This document shows, piece by piece, positions 22,994 to 31,088 of a DNA stretch of 33,260 nucleotides (position 1 is the stretch's first letter; the number at the start of each line of letters is the position of its first letter). A program made the position numbers and the translations under genes. The notes below the pieces were generated by a model that was not told the DNA's origin, made no database searches, and saw only the letters and a program-made list of their open reading frames with translations. Origin of the DNA: an uncultured Pseudomonadota bacterium (GTDB lineage: Bacteria; Pseudomonadota; Gammaproteobacteria; Burkholderiales; SG8-39); NCBI GenBank assembly GCA_903909415.1, contig CAIVVS010000152.1, forward strand, positions 1 to 33,260, given 5' to 3'.

Positions 22994-22999
22994 TATAAT
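22994..22999 (+). promoter_or_regulatory. Promoter -10 box (TATAAT) for the fmdB–DUF502–aspS operon
   Basis: A perfect TATAAT lies in GGGTATAATTTCGGG, 64 bases before the fmdB start, in a locally AT-rich patch of an otherwise GC-rich 212-base gap. The -35 region at 17-base spacing (AGGCTC) is poor; TTTTCA a few bases upstream is AT-rich. The next five genes follow with very short gaps, so this probably drives the housekeeping run. Confidence 0.65.
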
Positions 23000-23062
23000 T
23001 TCGGGTTTTGCGCCGCAGCAGGGCCACGGCAGGGCCGCGCGGTGGATTCAACGGAGGTTCTC

Positions 23063-23479
23063 ATGCCGATCTACGAATATCGTTGCTCGTCGTGCGGGTT
23101 CCAGAAGGAATTCCTCCAGAAGATGAGCGATCCGCTGCTGACGGTGTGCCCGTCGTGCAGCAAGGAGACCTTTTCCAAGATGGTCACGGCCGCCGGTTTC
23201 CAGCTCAAGGGCTCGGGCTGGTACGTCACCGACTTCCGCAACAATGGCGAGAAGGCCAGCGGCAAGGCGGGCGGCGTGAGCGCGGCGGCCGGCGCCGAGG
23301 GCGGGGCGGAGGGGAGTTCCGAGGCCAAGTCCGGAGGCAAGGCCGCCGAGGGCAAGTCCGCCGATGCCGGCGCCGCGAAGGCCGATTCGGCCCCCGCCGC
23401 CGCGCCTGCTGCCTCGTCCGGGTCCTCGTCCAGCCCCGCATCCGCGCCCGCGGCCAGCAGCACCCCGTCCACCCCCTGA
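23063..23479 (+). CDS. FmdB-family zinc-ribbon protein
   Basis: This is a 138-residue small cytosolic protein with an FmdB/CxxC zinc ribbon at the N-terminus: MPIYEYRCSSCG (C8, C11) and VCPSC (C29, C32), followed by a conserved FKLKGSGWY-like segment (FQLKGSGWYVTDF). Residues from about 68 on are an Ala/Ser/Gly/Lys low-complexity tail. The family is poorly characterised; members are often called putative regulatory proteins. The start at 23063 follows ACGGAGG; an in-frame upstream extension is unnecessary. Co-location with DUF502 and aspS is common in betaproteobacteria. Confidence 0.9.
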   Translation: MPIYEYRCSSCGFQKEFLQKMSDPLLTVCPSCSKETFSKMVTAAGFQLKGSGWYVTDFRNNGEKASGKAGGVSAAAGAEGGAEGSSEAKSGGKAAEGKSADAGAAKADSAPAAAPAASSGSSSSPASAPAASSTPSTP

Positions 23480-23513
23480 GCTTCCCGTTTCCGAACGGCG
23501 CCGGCATACATCC

Positions 23514-24119
23514 ATGAAGAAGTACCTGATTACCGGCCTGCTGATCTGGATCCCCCTGGTCATCACCCTGTGGGTGCTGAACCTCATCGTCTCGACGATG
23601 GACCAGACGCTGACCCTGCTGCCGCCCGAGCTGCAGCCGCGCTACCACATCCCCGGTCTGGGGATGCTGCTCACCATCGTGGTCGTGGTCGCGACCGGCG
23701 TGGCCACCTCCAACTTCGTCGGCCAGAAGCTGCTGCGCGTCTGGGAAGGCATCCTCGGGCGCATCCCTGTGGTGAAGTCCATCTACAGCGGCGTCAAGCA
23801 GGTCAGCGACACGGTGTTCGCGCCCTCGGGCCAGGCGTTCCGCAAGGCGCTGCTGGTGCAGTACCCGCGCGAGGGTTCGTGGACCATCGCCTTCCAGACC
23901 GGCCAGCCCGGCGGCGACGTGGTCAACCACCTGCGCGGCGAGTACGTCAGCCTGTACGTGCCGACCACCCCCAACCCGACTTCCGGATTCTTCCTGATGA
24001 TGCCGCGATCGGAAGTGATCGAACTGGACATGAGCGTGGACGAGGCGCTGCGCTACGTCGTGTCCATGGGCGTGGTGTCACCGCAGCCGGTCAACCCCGG
24101 CGGCAACAGCGGCAAATAA
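23514..24119 (+). CDS. DUF502 family inner-membrane protein
   Basis: The product has 201 residues with two hydrophobic segments near the N-terminus (about residues 3-27 and 50-72) and a soluble C-terminal part. It matches the DUF502 family: [18 protein letters not shown], then [32 protein letters not shown], and [16 protein letters not shown]. The molecular function is unknown. It lies 34 bases after fmdB and 19 before aspS, in one operon. Confidence 0.9.
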   Translation: MKKYLITGLLIWIPLVITLWVLNLIVSTMDQTLTLLPPELQPRYHIPGLGMLLTIVVVVATGVATSNFVGQKLLRVWEGILGRIPVVKSIYSGVKQVSDTVFAPSGQAFRKALLVQYPREGSWTIAFQTGQPGGDVVNHLRGEYVSLYVPTTPNPTSGFFLMMPRSEVIELDMSVDEALRYVVSMGVVSPQPVNPGGNSGK

Positions 24120-24138
24120 CAGAAAACCCAGGATTCCC

Positions 24139-25917
24139 ATGCGCACCCACTACTGCGGTCAGGTCAATGCCACCCACGTCGACGAGACGGTCACGCTGTT
24201 CGGCTGGGTCAACACCCGCCGCGACCACGGCGGGGTGATCTTCATCGACCTGCGCGACCGCGAGGGCATCGTGCAGGTGGTGTGCAACCCGTCCAGGAAG
24301 GACGTGTTCGCCGCCGCCGAGCGCGTGCGCGGCGAGTACGTGATCCGCGCCACCGGCAAGGTGGTGCGGCGCGACCCGGGGCTGGTGAACCCCAAGATCC
24401 CCACCGGCGAGATCGAGGTGGTGTGCGAGGAGCTGGAAGTGCTGAACGCCGCGCTCACCCCGCCGTTCCAGCTGGACGACACCAACCTGTCGGAGAACGT
24501 GCGCCTGCAGCACCGCGTGATCGACCTGCGCCGTCCGCAGATGCAGAAGAACCTGATGCTGCGCTACAAGGTGGCGATGGCGGTGCGCCGCAGCCTGGAC
24601 GCGCAGGGCTTCGTCGACATCGAGACGCCGATGCTCACCAAGTCCACGCCCGAGGGCGCGCGCGACTTCCTGGTGCCCTCGCGCATCCACGACGGCGAGT
24701 TCTACGCGCTGCCGCAGTCGCCGCAGCTGTTCAAGCAGCTGCTGATGATGTCGGGCTTCGACCGCTACTACCAGGTCGTCAAGTGCTTCCGCGACGAGGA
24801 CCTGCGCGCCGACCGCCAGCCCGAGTTCACGCAGATCGACTGCGAGACCTCGTTCCTGGGCGAAGTCGAGATCCGCGCCATCTTCGAGTCCATGGTGCGC
24901 GACGTGTTCCGCGAGACCTGCGGCGTGGAGCTCGAGTCGCCGTTCCCGGTGATGCCCTACGAGGAGGCGATGCGCGACTACGGCTCGGACAAGCCCGACC
25001 TGCGCGTGCGCCTGAAGCTCACCGAACTCACCGACGTGATGAAGAAGGTGGACTTCAAGGTGTTCTCCGGCCCGGCCAACGCCGCGGGCGGGCGCGTCGC
25101 CGGCCTGCTGGTCCCCGGCGGCGGCGAGCTGTCGCGCGGCGAGATCGACGCCTACACCACCTTCGTCGGCATCTACGGCGCCAAGGGCCTGGCCTGGATC
25201 AAGTTCAACGAGATCGCCAAGGGCCGCGAGGGCATGCAGTCGCCCATCGTCAAGAACCTGTCCGACGAGGCGCTGGCCGAGATCGTGCGCCGCGCCGGCG
25301 CGAAGGACGGCGACCTGATGTTCTTCGGCTCGGGCACCGCCAAGGTGGTGAACGACTCGCTGGGCGCGCTGCGCCAGAAGGTCGGCCACGAGAAGGGCCA
25401 CGCCGACAAGGGCTGGCGCCCGCTGTGGGTGGTGGACTTCCCGATGTTCGAGTGGGACGGCGAGGAGAAGCGCTGGAACGCGATGCACCACCCGTTCACC
25501 GCGCCCAAGGACGGGCACGAGGACTACCTGGACAGCGACCCGGGCAAGGCCTACGCCAAGGCCTACGACATGGTGCTCAACGGCTGGGAGATGGGCGGCG
25601 GCTCGGTGCGTATCCACCGCGAGGAAGTGCAGTCCAAGGTGTTCCGCGCGCTCAACATCGGCGCGGAGGAAGCGCGCGCCAAGTTCGGCTTCCTGCTGGA
25701 CGCGCTGCAGTACGGCGCCCCGCCCCACGGCGGCATCGCCTTCGGCCTGGACCGCATGGTCACGCTGATGACCGGCGCCGAGTCGATCCGCGACGTGATC
25801 GCCTTCCCCAAGACCCAGCGCGGCCAGTGCCTGCTCACCGAGGCCCCCTCGCCGGTGGACGAGAAGCAGCTGCGCGAGCTGCACATCCGCCTGCGCAACA
25901 CCGACAAGGCGGTCTGA
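24139..25917 (+). CDS. aspS: Aspartyl-tRNA synthetase
   Basis: This 592-residue class II synthetase charges tRNA with aspartate. It has the N-terminal OB anticodon-binding domain ([21 protein letters not shown]), class II motif 2 ([18 protein letters not shown] from residue 217), the bacterial GAD insertion in the middle, and motif 3 ([10 protein letters not shown] at 531-540). Length and domain order are normal for bacterial AspRS. Whether it is discriminating or also charges tRNA-Asn cannot be told from this window. Its stop codon overlaps the start of the RNase gene (TGATG). Confidence 0.97.
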   Translation: MRTHYCGQVNATHVDETVTLFGWVNTRRDHGGVIFIDLRDREGIVQVVCNPSRKDVFAAAERVRGEYVIRATGKVVRRDPGLVNPKIPTGEIEVVCEELEVLNAALTPPFQLDDTNLSENVRLQHRVIDLRRPQMQKNLMLRYKVAMAVRRSLDAQGFVDIETPMLTKSTPEGARDFLVPSRIHDGEFYALPQSPQLFKQLLMMSGFDRYYQVVKCFRDEDLRADRQPEFTQIDCETSFLGEVEIRAIFESMVRDVFRETCGVELESPFPVMPYEEAMRDYGSDKPDLRVRLKLTELTDVMKKVDFKVFSGPANAAGGRVAGLLVPGGGELSRGEIDAYTTFVGIYGAKGLAWIKFNEIAKGREGMQSPIVKNLSDEALAEIVRRAGAKDGDLMFFGSGTAKVVNDSLGALRQKVGHEKGHADKGWRPLWVVDFPMFEWDGEEKRWNAMHHPFTAPKDGHEDYLDSDPGKAYAKAYDMVLNGWEMGGGSVRIHREEVQSKVFRALNIGAEEARAKFGFLLDALQYGAPPHGGIAFGLDRMVTLMTGAESIRDVIAFPKTQRGQCLLTEAPSPVDEKQLRELHIRLRNTDKAV

Positions 25918-26339
25918 TGGACGCAACCCTGGGCCGCCCGGCAGTGGTGCGTCCGGCGCGGCTGGCACCGCTGTTCTCCCCGCTGCTTGTCCCGTTCCTC
26001 GCCGCGCTGCTCGCCGTCCTCGCGCTGCTGTCCTGGGCCCCCGCGCACGCGCGCGAGCCCGCGATCACCGAGGTCCCGGTGGCGCAGCTGCCGCGCGAGG
26101 CGCGCGACACGCTCGCGCTGATCCGCGCCGGCGGTCCCTACCCGTACCGGCAGGACGACGGTGTGTTCGGCAACCGCGAGAAGCGCCTGCCGCCGGCCGC
26201 GCGCGGCCACTACCGCGAGTACACGGTGAAGACGCCTGGCTCGCGCGACCGCGGCGCGCGGCGCATCGTCGTCGCCGCCAGCGGCGAGCGTTACTACACC
26301 GACGACCACTACAACTCGTTCCGACGCATCAAGGAGTGA
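25917..26339 (+). CDS. Secreted barnase-like ribonuclease (RNase N1/T1 superfamily)
   Basis: This 140-residue guanyl-type RNase has an N-terminal signal segment (hydrophobic core LVPFLAALLAVLALLSWAPAHA) that directs it out of the cytoplasm. The barnase catalytic triad is conserved: E101 in YREYTV, R116 in GARRIVV and H131 in YYTDDHYNSF (barnase E73, R87, H102). GVFGNREKRLP also matches the family. Its ATG overlaps the aspS stop (TGATG). The next gene, five bases on, encodes a barstar-like inhibitor, so this is an RNase–inhibitor pair. Likely roles are nutrient scavenging or interbacterial competition; neither is shown. Confidence 0.9.
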   Translation: MDATLGRPAVVRPARLAPLFSPLLVPFLAALLAVLALLSWAPAHAREPAITEVPVAQLPREARDTLALIRAGGPYPYRQDDGVFGNREKRLPPAARGHYREYTVKTPGSRDRGARRIVVAASGERYYTDDHYNSFRRIKE

Positions 26340-26343
26340 CCCC

Positions 26344-26796
26344 ATGGACCCCCTGGCCAGCGTACTGACCGATTCCGCCCGCGCGGGCGTGTACCACCTG
26401 AACCGCGAGCCGCGCGACGCCGCCGCGATCGCCGAGGCCGCGGGACTGGCCTGCGTGCGCATCGACATCGGCCACGCGCACGACAAGGCCGGCTTCATCG
26501 GCTACCTGGCCAAGGCGATGGCCTTCCCGCCCACCTTCGGCAACAACTGGGACGCGCTGGCCGATTCCCTCAAGGACCTCTCCTGGTTCCCCGGCGGTTC
26601 GTCGGGCAAGGGCTGGGTCGTGGTGCTGGAGAAGAGCAAGCACTTCTGCGCCGCCCACCACCACGAGTTCGAGGAAGCCATGGACCTGATGGCCGAGGTG
26701 TCGGCGTCCTGGAAGGGCGACGGCAAGGCGTTCTGGACGCTCGTCGGCGGCCCCGAGGGCTGGCACTCGGGCTTCCCGGAGCTGCCGGCGGCCTGA
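26344..26796 (+). CDS. Barstar-like RNase inhibitor
   Basis: The 150-residue cytosolic protein matches barstar: a YHL-x20-IDIGHAHDKAGFI segment, then TFGNNWDALADSLKDLSW, which corresponds to the barstar inhibitory helix (D70 and D74 match barstar D35 and D39 that plug the barnase active site). It is longer than Bacillus barstar (about 90 residues), as other proteobacterial members are, with the C-terminal SASWKGDGKAFWTLVGGPEGW. An AAGGAG site within the end of the RNase gene precedes the ATG. It protects the cell from the RNase encoded just before it. Confidence 0.9.
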   Translation: MDPLASVLTDSARAGVYHLNREPRDAAAIAEAAGLACVRIDIGHAHDKAGFIGYLAKAMAFPPTFGNNWDALADSLKDLSWFPGGSSGKGWVVVLEKSKHFCAAHHHEFEEAMDLMAEVSASWKGDGKAFWTLVGGPEGWHSGFPELPAA

Positions 26797-26844
26797 GCGG
26801 CCCGGGCAGGAAGCTTCGCGGGAACCCGGTACGCGGGCACGGCC

Positions 26845-27306
26845 TTGGAGCAAGTCCGCCCCCACAAGATCCCGCGCTCGGTGCTGGTGGTGATCCACAC
26901 CCCGGCGCTGCAGGTGCTGATGATGGAGCGCACCAGCTGGCCGGGCTTCTGGCAATCGGTCACCGGCAGCCTGGACGCCGAGGACGAGCCGCTGCGCGAC
27001 TGCGCGCTGCGCGAGGTGCGCGAGGAAACCGGCATCGACGCCGCGGCGCACCGGCTGGCGGACTGGGGCATCGAGAACGAGTTCGAGATCTTCGCGAAGA
27101 ACCGCGCGCGCTACGCCCCCGGCGTGACCCACAACCGCGAGCATGTGTTCGGCCTGACCGTGCCGGAGGGCACGCTGGTGGTGAACGACCCGCGCGAGCA
27201 CCTGCGCCACGAGTGGCTGCACTGGCGCGAGGCGGCGGAGCGCACCATTTCGTGGAGCAACCGCGACGCCATCCTGATGCTCCCCGAGCGCCTGGGCGTC
27301 CGCTGA
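26845..27306 (+). CDS. nudB: Dihydroneopterin triphosphate diphosphatase, Nudix family
   Basis: NudB removes pyrophosphate from dihydroneopterin triphosphate in folate synthesis. The 153-residue protein begins at a TTG codon (RPHKIPRSVLVVIHTPALQVLMMERTSWPGFWQSVTGSL) and carries the Nudix box at 41-64 (G...E-x7-REVREETGI; one extra residue between G and the first E, as in other betaproteobacterial NudB). The C-terminal EHLRHEWLHWREAAERTISWSNRDAI fits NudB. No ATG exists upstream, and the ribosome binding site is weak, so the TTG start carries some doubt. Confidence 0.88.
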   Translation: MEQVRPHKIPRSVLVVIHTPALQVLMMERTSWPGFWQSVTGSLDAEDEPLRDCALREVREETGIDAAAHRLADWGIENEFEIFAKNRARYAPGVTHNREHVFGLTVPEGTLVVNDPREHLRHEWLHWREAAERTISWSNRDAILMLPERLGVR

Positions 27307-27371
27307 GCCCGGGGCGATCGCCCCCGGCGCTCGCCGGACATCCGCGGCGCCGGCCCGTGCCGCCGGGCGCG

Positions 27372-27377
27372 TAGAAT
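27372..27377 (+). promoter_or_regulatory. Possible promoter -10 box very close to the SRPBCC gene start
   Basis: TAGAAT in GTAGAATCG lies only seven bases before the GTG start at 27385, so transcription from it would yield a leaderless or nearly leaderless mRNA. No -35 is evident. The same nine-base string precedes soxY. Confidence 0.35.
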
Positions 27378-27384
27378 CGAAGAT

Positions 27385-28026
27385 GTGAATCCGGCTGGTT
27401 TCCCCGTCCTTCGGCGTTCCTTCCCCGTCCTGCTCGCCGCCATGGCGTGGCTGGTCGCCGCGCCGGCGCCGGCCCAGGAAGTCGAGTTCGGCGCGGAGCG
27501 CGACGGCGAGTACATCTCGGTCTGGGCGCGCACCGAGCTGCCGGTGGACGCGAGGGCCGCCTTCGCCGTGCTCACCGACTACGAACGCCTGGCCGAGTTC
27601 ATCCCGGACCTGAAGAGCTCGCGCGTGCTGTCGCGCGACGGCGCCACCGTGGTGGTGGAGCAAAAGGGCGAGTACGGCGTGCTGTTCTTCCGCCAGGCGA
27701 TCGACCTGCGGCTGGTGGTCACCGAGGAGCCGCCGCTGCGGGTGAGTTCGCGCTCCAGCGGCGGTTCGCTGGAGAATTACACCGGCAGCTACGAGCTGCG
27801 CGTGCTGCCGCCCGCCCCGGCTGGGATGCAGGGAACGGGGCCGGCCGGCCCGCGCACCCGCATCGACTACCGCGGGCGCTTCATCCCCGCCTTCGACCTG
27901 CCGCCGGTGGTGGGCATGATGGCGGTGCGCGAGTCGCTGCGCCTGCATTTCGGCGCGATGGCGCGCGAGATCGTCCGCCGCGCCGGGGTGCAGTTGCGCC
28001 CGCCCGGCGCAGACCTGCCCTGGTAG
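27385..28026 (+). CDS. Exported SRPBCC (START/polyketide cyclase-like) protein
   Basis: The product has 213 residues with a signal peptide (LLAAMAWLVAAPAPAQE) and an SRPBCC lipid-binding-type fold: ISVWARTELPVDARAAFAVLTDYERLAEFIPDLKSSRVL, then GGSLENYTGSYELRV and YRGRFIPAFDLPPVVGMMAVRESLRLHFGAMAREI. Such proteins bind hydrophobic ligands; the ligand here is unknown. It starts at GTG 27385, since no ATG is available in frame nearby. It lies nine bases before the YbhP-like gene and may be cotranscribed with it and clsB. Confidence 0.85.
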   Translation: MNPAGFPVLRRSFPVLLAAMAWLVAAPAPAQEVEFGAERDGEYISVWARTELPVDARAAFAVLTDYERLAEFIPDLKSSRVLSRDGATVVVEQKGEYGVLFFRQAIDLRLVVTEEPPLRVSSRSSGGSLENYTGSYELRVLPPAPAGMQGTGPAGPRTRIDYRGRFIPAFDLPPVVGMMAVRESLRLHFGAMAREIVRRAGVQLRPPGADLPW

Positions 28027-28034
28027 GGGCCGCC

Positions 28035-28805
28035 TTGCAGCTGCGCATCGCCACCTACAACATCCACAAGGGCTTCTCGCACTTCAACCGCCGCATGGTG
28101 GTGCACGACCTGCGCCGCACGCTGCGCGCGATCGGCGCGGACCTGGTGTTCCTGCAGGAAGTGCACGGCCGCAACGAGCGCCACGCCGGGCGCTTCCACG
28201 ACTGGCCGGACGAGCCGCAGTACGAGTTCCTCGCCGACGAGGCCTGGCCCGACTTCGCCTACGGGCGCAACGCGGTGTACGACCACGGCGACCACGGCAA
28301 TGCGATCCTGTCGCGCTACCCGATCACCAGCGTGGTGAACCAGGACGTCTCGGGCCACCGCTTCGAGCGCCGCGGCCTGCTCCACTGCGAGATCGCCCTG
28401 CCCGGCGCTGACGGGGCCCCGGGCCGGTCCCTGCACTGCATGTGCGTGCACCTGGCGCTGGGCGAGCGCGGCCGGCGCGTGCAGACCGGCGCGCTGATCG
28501 AGCGCATACGCGCCGAAGTCCCCGACGGCGCGCCGCTGATCGTCGCGGGCGACTTCAACGACTGGCGCAACCGCGTCAGCGGGCGCCTCACCAGCGAACT
28601 GGGCCTCACCGAGGCGTTCCGCGACAGCCGCGGCCGGCCGGCGCGCAGTTTCCCCAGCTTCATGCCGCTGCTGCGCCTGGACCGCATCTACCTGCGCGGC
28701 TTCGACGTGGACCATGCCGAGGTGCACCACGGGCTGCCCTGGTCGCGCATGTCCGACCACGCGGCGCTGTCGGCGCAGATCAGGCTCACGCCCGGCGCGC
28801 GCTGA
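28035..28805 (+). CDS. Endonuclease/exonuclease/phosphatase-family protein, YbhP-like
   Basis: This 256-residue protein of the EEP superfamily has all catalytic blocks: RIATYNIHKGFS, FLQEVHGRN (E42), VAGDFNDWRN (D173, N175), and MSDHAAL (D241, H242). A TTG at 28035 is the best start. Next to clsB it matches the E. coli ybhP–clsB pairing, so a role in phospholipid or phosphodiester metabolism is plausible but inferred. Its stop overlaps the clsB start (TGATG). Confidence 0.87.
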   Translation: MQLRIATYNIHKGFSHFNRRMVVHDLRRTLRAIGADLVFLQEVHGRNERHAGRFHDWPDEPQYEFLADEAWPDFAYGRNAVYDHGDHGNAILSRYPITSVVNQDVSGHRFERRGLLHCEIALPGADGAPGRSLHCMCVHLALGERGRRVQTGALIERIRAEVPDGAPLIVAGDFNDWRNRVSGRLTSELGLTEAFRDSRGRPARSFPSFMPLLRLDRIYLRGFDVDHAEVHHGLPWSRMSDHAALSAQIRLTPGAR

Positions 28806-29965
28806 TGCCGCCCCCGTACGTCGCCGGCAACCGCCTCACGCTGCTGCGCTCGGGGGAGGAGTATTTCCCCGCGCTGGAGCAGTCCATCCTCGCCGCGCGC
28901 GAGGAGGTCTACCTGGAGACCTACATCTTCGCCGGCGACGCCACCGGCGAGCGCATCGCCACGGCGCTCGCCACGGCGGCGCGCAGCGGCGTGCGCGTGC
29001 ACCTGATCATCGACGGCTTCGGCGCGCAGGACCTGCCCGCGGAACTGCGCTCGCGCATGGAGCGCGCCGGGGTGCGCATCCTGGTATTCCGGCCCAACCT
29101 CTCGGTGCTGCGCTTCAAGCGCACCCGCCTGCGGCGCATGCACCGCAAGCTCGCCTGCATCGACGGCGGGGTCGGTTTCGTCGGTGGCATCAACGTGATC
29201 GATGACATGGACACGCCGCGCCAGGTGCCACCGCGGTTCGACTACGCGGTGCGCGTGCAGGGGCCGCTGGTGGCCGCGATCCATGCCGCGGCGGTGCACC
29301 TGTGGAGAACGGTGTCCTGGGCCAACCTGCGCCGGCGCGGGCGGCACCGCTCGGTGGTGTTCCACGAGCCGGCCCCCGCTGGCACGCAGCGCGCCGCGCT
29401 GCTGGTGCGCGACAACCTGCGCCACCGCGCCGACATCGAGCAGGCCTACCTGGACGCGATCGGCTCGGCCACCACCGAGATCGTCATCGCCAATGCCTAC
29501 TTTTTCCCCGGGGTGCGCTTCCGCCACGCGCTGGTGGCGGCGGCCGCGCGCGGCGTGCGCGTCATCCTGCTGTTGCAGGGAAAGCCGGAGTACCTGCTGC
29601 TGCACTACGCCTCGCGCGCGCTGTACGGGCCGCTGCTGGAGGCGGGCGTCGAGATCCACGAGTACCACCGCAGCTTCCTGCACGCGAAGGTCGCGGTGAT
29701 CGACGGCCACTGGGCGACGGTGGGCTCGTCCAACATCGACCCGTTCAGCCTGCTGCTGGCGCGCGAGGCCAACCTGGTCGCCGAGGACCGCGCCTTCGCC
29801 GCGGAACTGCGCGGCTCACTGCACCGGGCGCTGGAGGACGGCGCGCAGGTCGTGGTGCGCGGACGCTGGTTCAGCCAGCCGCGCTGGAAGCGCGTGCCGA
29901 TCTGGATCGGCTACGGACTCGCGCGGTTGCTGATGGGCGTGTTCGGCTACGGGCACCATCACTGA
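28805..29965 (+). CDS. clsB: Cardiolipin synthase B (phospholipase D superfamily)
   Basis: This 386-residue membrane-associated enzyme makes cardiolipin or related lipids. It has two complete HKD catalytic motifs: MHRKLACID (H113, K115, D120) and LHAKVAVID (H293, K295, D300), each followed by the expected GG/GSSN turn. It lacks the N-terminal transmembrane pair of ClsA, matching the ClsB type. The C-terminal RWKRVPIWIGYGLARLLMGVFGYG is an amphipathic or membrane-touching end. It is translationally coupled to the YbhP-like gene and convergent with the following tctC gene. Confidence 0.92.
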   Translation: MPPPYVAGNRLTLLRSGEEYFPALEQSILAAREEVYLETYIFAGDATGERIATALATAARSGVRVHLIIDGFGAQDLPAELRSRMERAGVRILVFRPNLSVLRFKRTRLRRMHRKLACIDGGVGFVGGINVIDDMDTPRQVPPRFDYAVRVQGPLVAAIHAAAVHLWRTVSWANLRRRGRHRSVVFHEPAPAGTQRAALLVRDNLRHRADIEQAYLDAIGSATTEIVIANAYFFPGVRFRHALVAAAARGVRVILLLQGKPEYLLLHYASRALYGPLLEAGVEIHEYHRSFLHAKVAVIDGHWATVGSSNIDPFSLLLAREANLVAEDRAFAAELRGSLHRALEDGAQVVVRGRWFSQPRWKRVPIWIGYGLARLLMGVFGYGHHH

Positions 29966-29968
29966 GGG

Positions 29969-29992
29969 GCGCCGCCACCGGGGGCGCGGCGC
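29969..29992. terminator. GC hairpin between convergent clsB and tctC
   Basis: GCGCCGC (29969-29975) and GCGGCGC (29986-29992) form a 7-bp stem with a 10-base loop in the 40-base convergent gap. No T-run on either side, so it is only a weak terminator candidate. Confidence 0.35.
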
Positions 29993-30005
29993 GCGCTCAG
30001 GGCGG

Positions 30006-30995
30006 TCAGGGCGCGGCCTTGATGTTCCTCTCGCGGATCAGCCTGGACCAGACCTCGCGGTCCTTGAGGATCACCTCGATGAAGCCCTCGGGCGTGGTGG
30101 TCACCGACTCGTTGCCCAGTTCCGCCAGCTTGGCCTGCACGTCCGGCGCCTCGACCGCGCGCGCGACGTCGGCGGCCAGCCGGTCGACGATGGGCCGCGG
30201 CACCCCGGCCGGCCCGAAGATGCCGTACCACGCGCCGGTCTCGTAGCCGGGCAGGCCGCCTTCGGCGACCGTCGGGACGTCCGGGACCGCGCGCGAACGC
30301 TTGCGCCCGGTGGTCGCCAGCAGCACCAGCGCGCCCTGGCGCGCGTGGTTCACCGAGGGCGTGGGTAGCGGGTCGAACAGCAGCTGGATCTCGTTGGACA
30401 GCACGCCGGTGATGGACTGGCTGCCGCCCTTGTAGGGCACGTGCACGATGTCCACGCCGGCCATGGCCTTGAACAGCTCGCCCGAGAGGTGGTTCGACGT
30501 GCCTATGCCCGACGAACCGAAGTTCAGCTTGCCCGGCTGGGCGCGGGCCAATGCGATCAGCTCGGCGACGTTCTTCACCTTGAGCGAGGGATGCGCGATC
30601 AGCACGAAGGGCGAGTTCGCCATCAGCGTGACCGGGGTGAAGTCCTTGATGCCGTCGTACTTCGCCGCCGGCAGCAGCAGCGGGTTGAGCACGTGGGTGG
30701 TGATGGTGCCGAGTTCCAGCGTGTAGCCGTCGGGCGCGGCCGCCTTGACCGCCTCGGTGCCGACGATGCCGCTGCCGCCGGCGCGGTTCTCCACCACGGC
30801 CTGGCGGCCCCAGAGCTCCGTCAGCTTCGCCGCCAGCGTGCGCGCGAGGATGTCGCTCGCGCCGCCCGGCGCGTAGGGCGTGATGATCTTCACCGGGCGG
30901 TTCGGGTACTCTTGCCCGGTGGCGGCCGCCGGTATGGCGGCGAGTCCGGCCAAGGCGCAGGCAAGCAGGGATTTGGAGAAAGGAAGTCGTTCCAT
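30006..30995 (-). CDS. TctC/Bug-family periplasmic binding protein (orphan)
   Basis: This is a 329-residue solute-binding protein with a signal peptide (SLLACALAGLAAIPAAATGQE) and family motifs RPVKIITPYAPGGASDILAR, AVVENRAGGSGIVG and APDGYTLELG. The ATG at 30995 is preceded by a GAGGAAACG ribosome binding site. It is divergent from the MFS-like gene at 31089 across a 93-base shared promoter region, so the two could serve one uptake or sensing function, though this is inference. No TctA/TctB genes adjoin. Substrate unknown. Confidence 0.9.
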   Translation of the reverse strand: MERLPFSKSLLACALAGLAAIPAAATGQEYPNRPVKIITPYAPGGASDILARTLAAKLTELWGRQAVVENRAGGSGIVGTEAVKAAAPDGYTLELGTITTHVLNPLLLPAAKYDGIKDFTPVTLMANSPFVLIAHPSLKVKNVAELIALARAQPGKLNFGSSGIGTSNHLSGELFKAMAGVDIVHVPYKGGSQSITGVLSNEIQLLFDPLPTPSVNHARQGALVLLATTGRKRSRAVPDVPTVAEGGLPGYETGAWYGIFGPAGVPRPIVDRLAADVARAVEAPDVQAKLAELGNESVTTTPEGFIEVILKDREVWSRLIRERNIKAAP

Positions 30996-31088
30996 GGTCG
31001 TTTCCTCGGCATGCGCGGCGGCACCGCGACGTATCGGCCCAGTTTGCCAGCTTGCGTCGTGGGTGGGTAGGCATTCCGGGGGAGGGAC

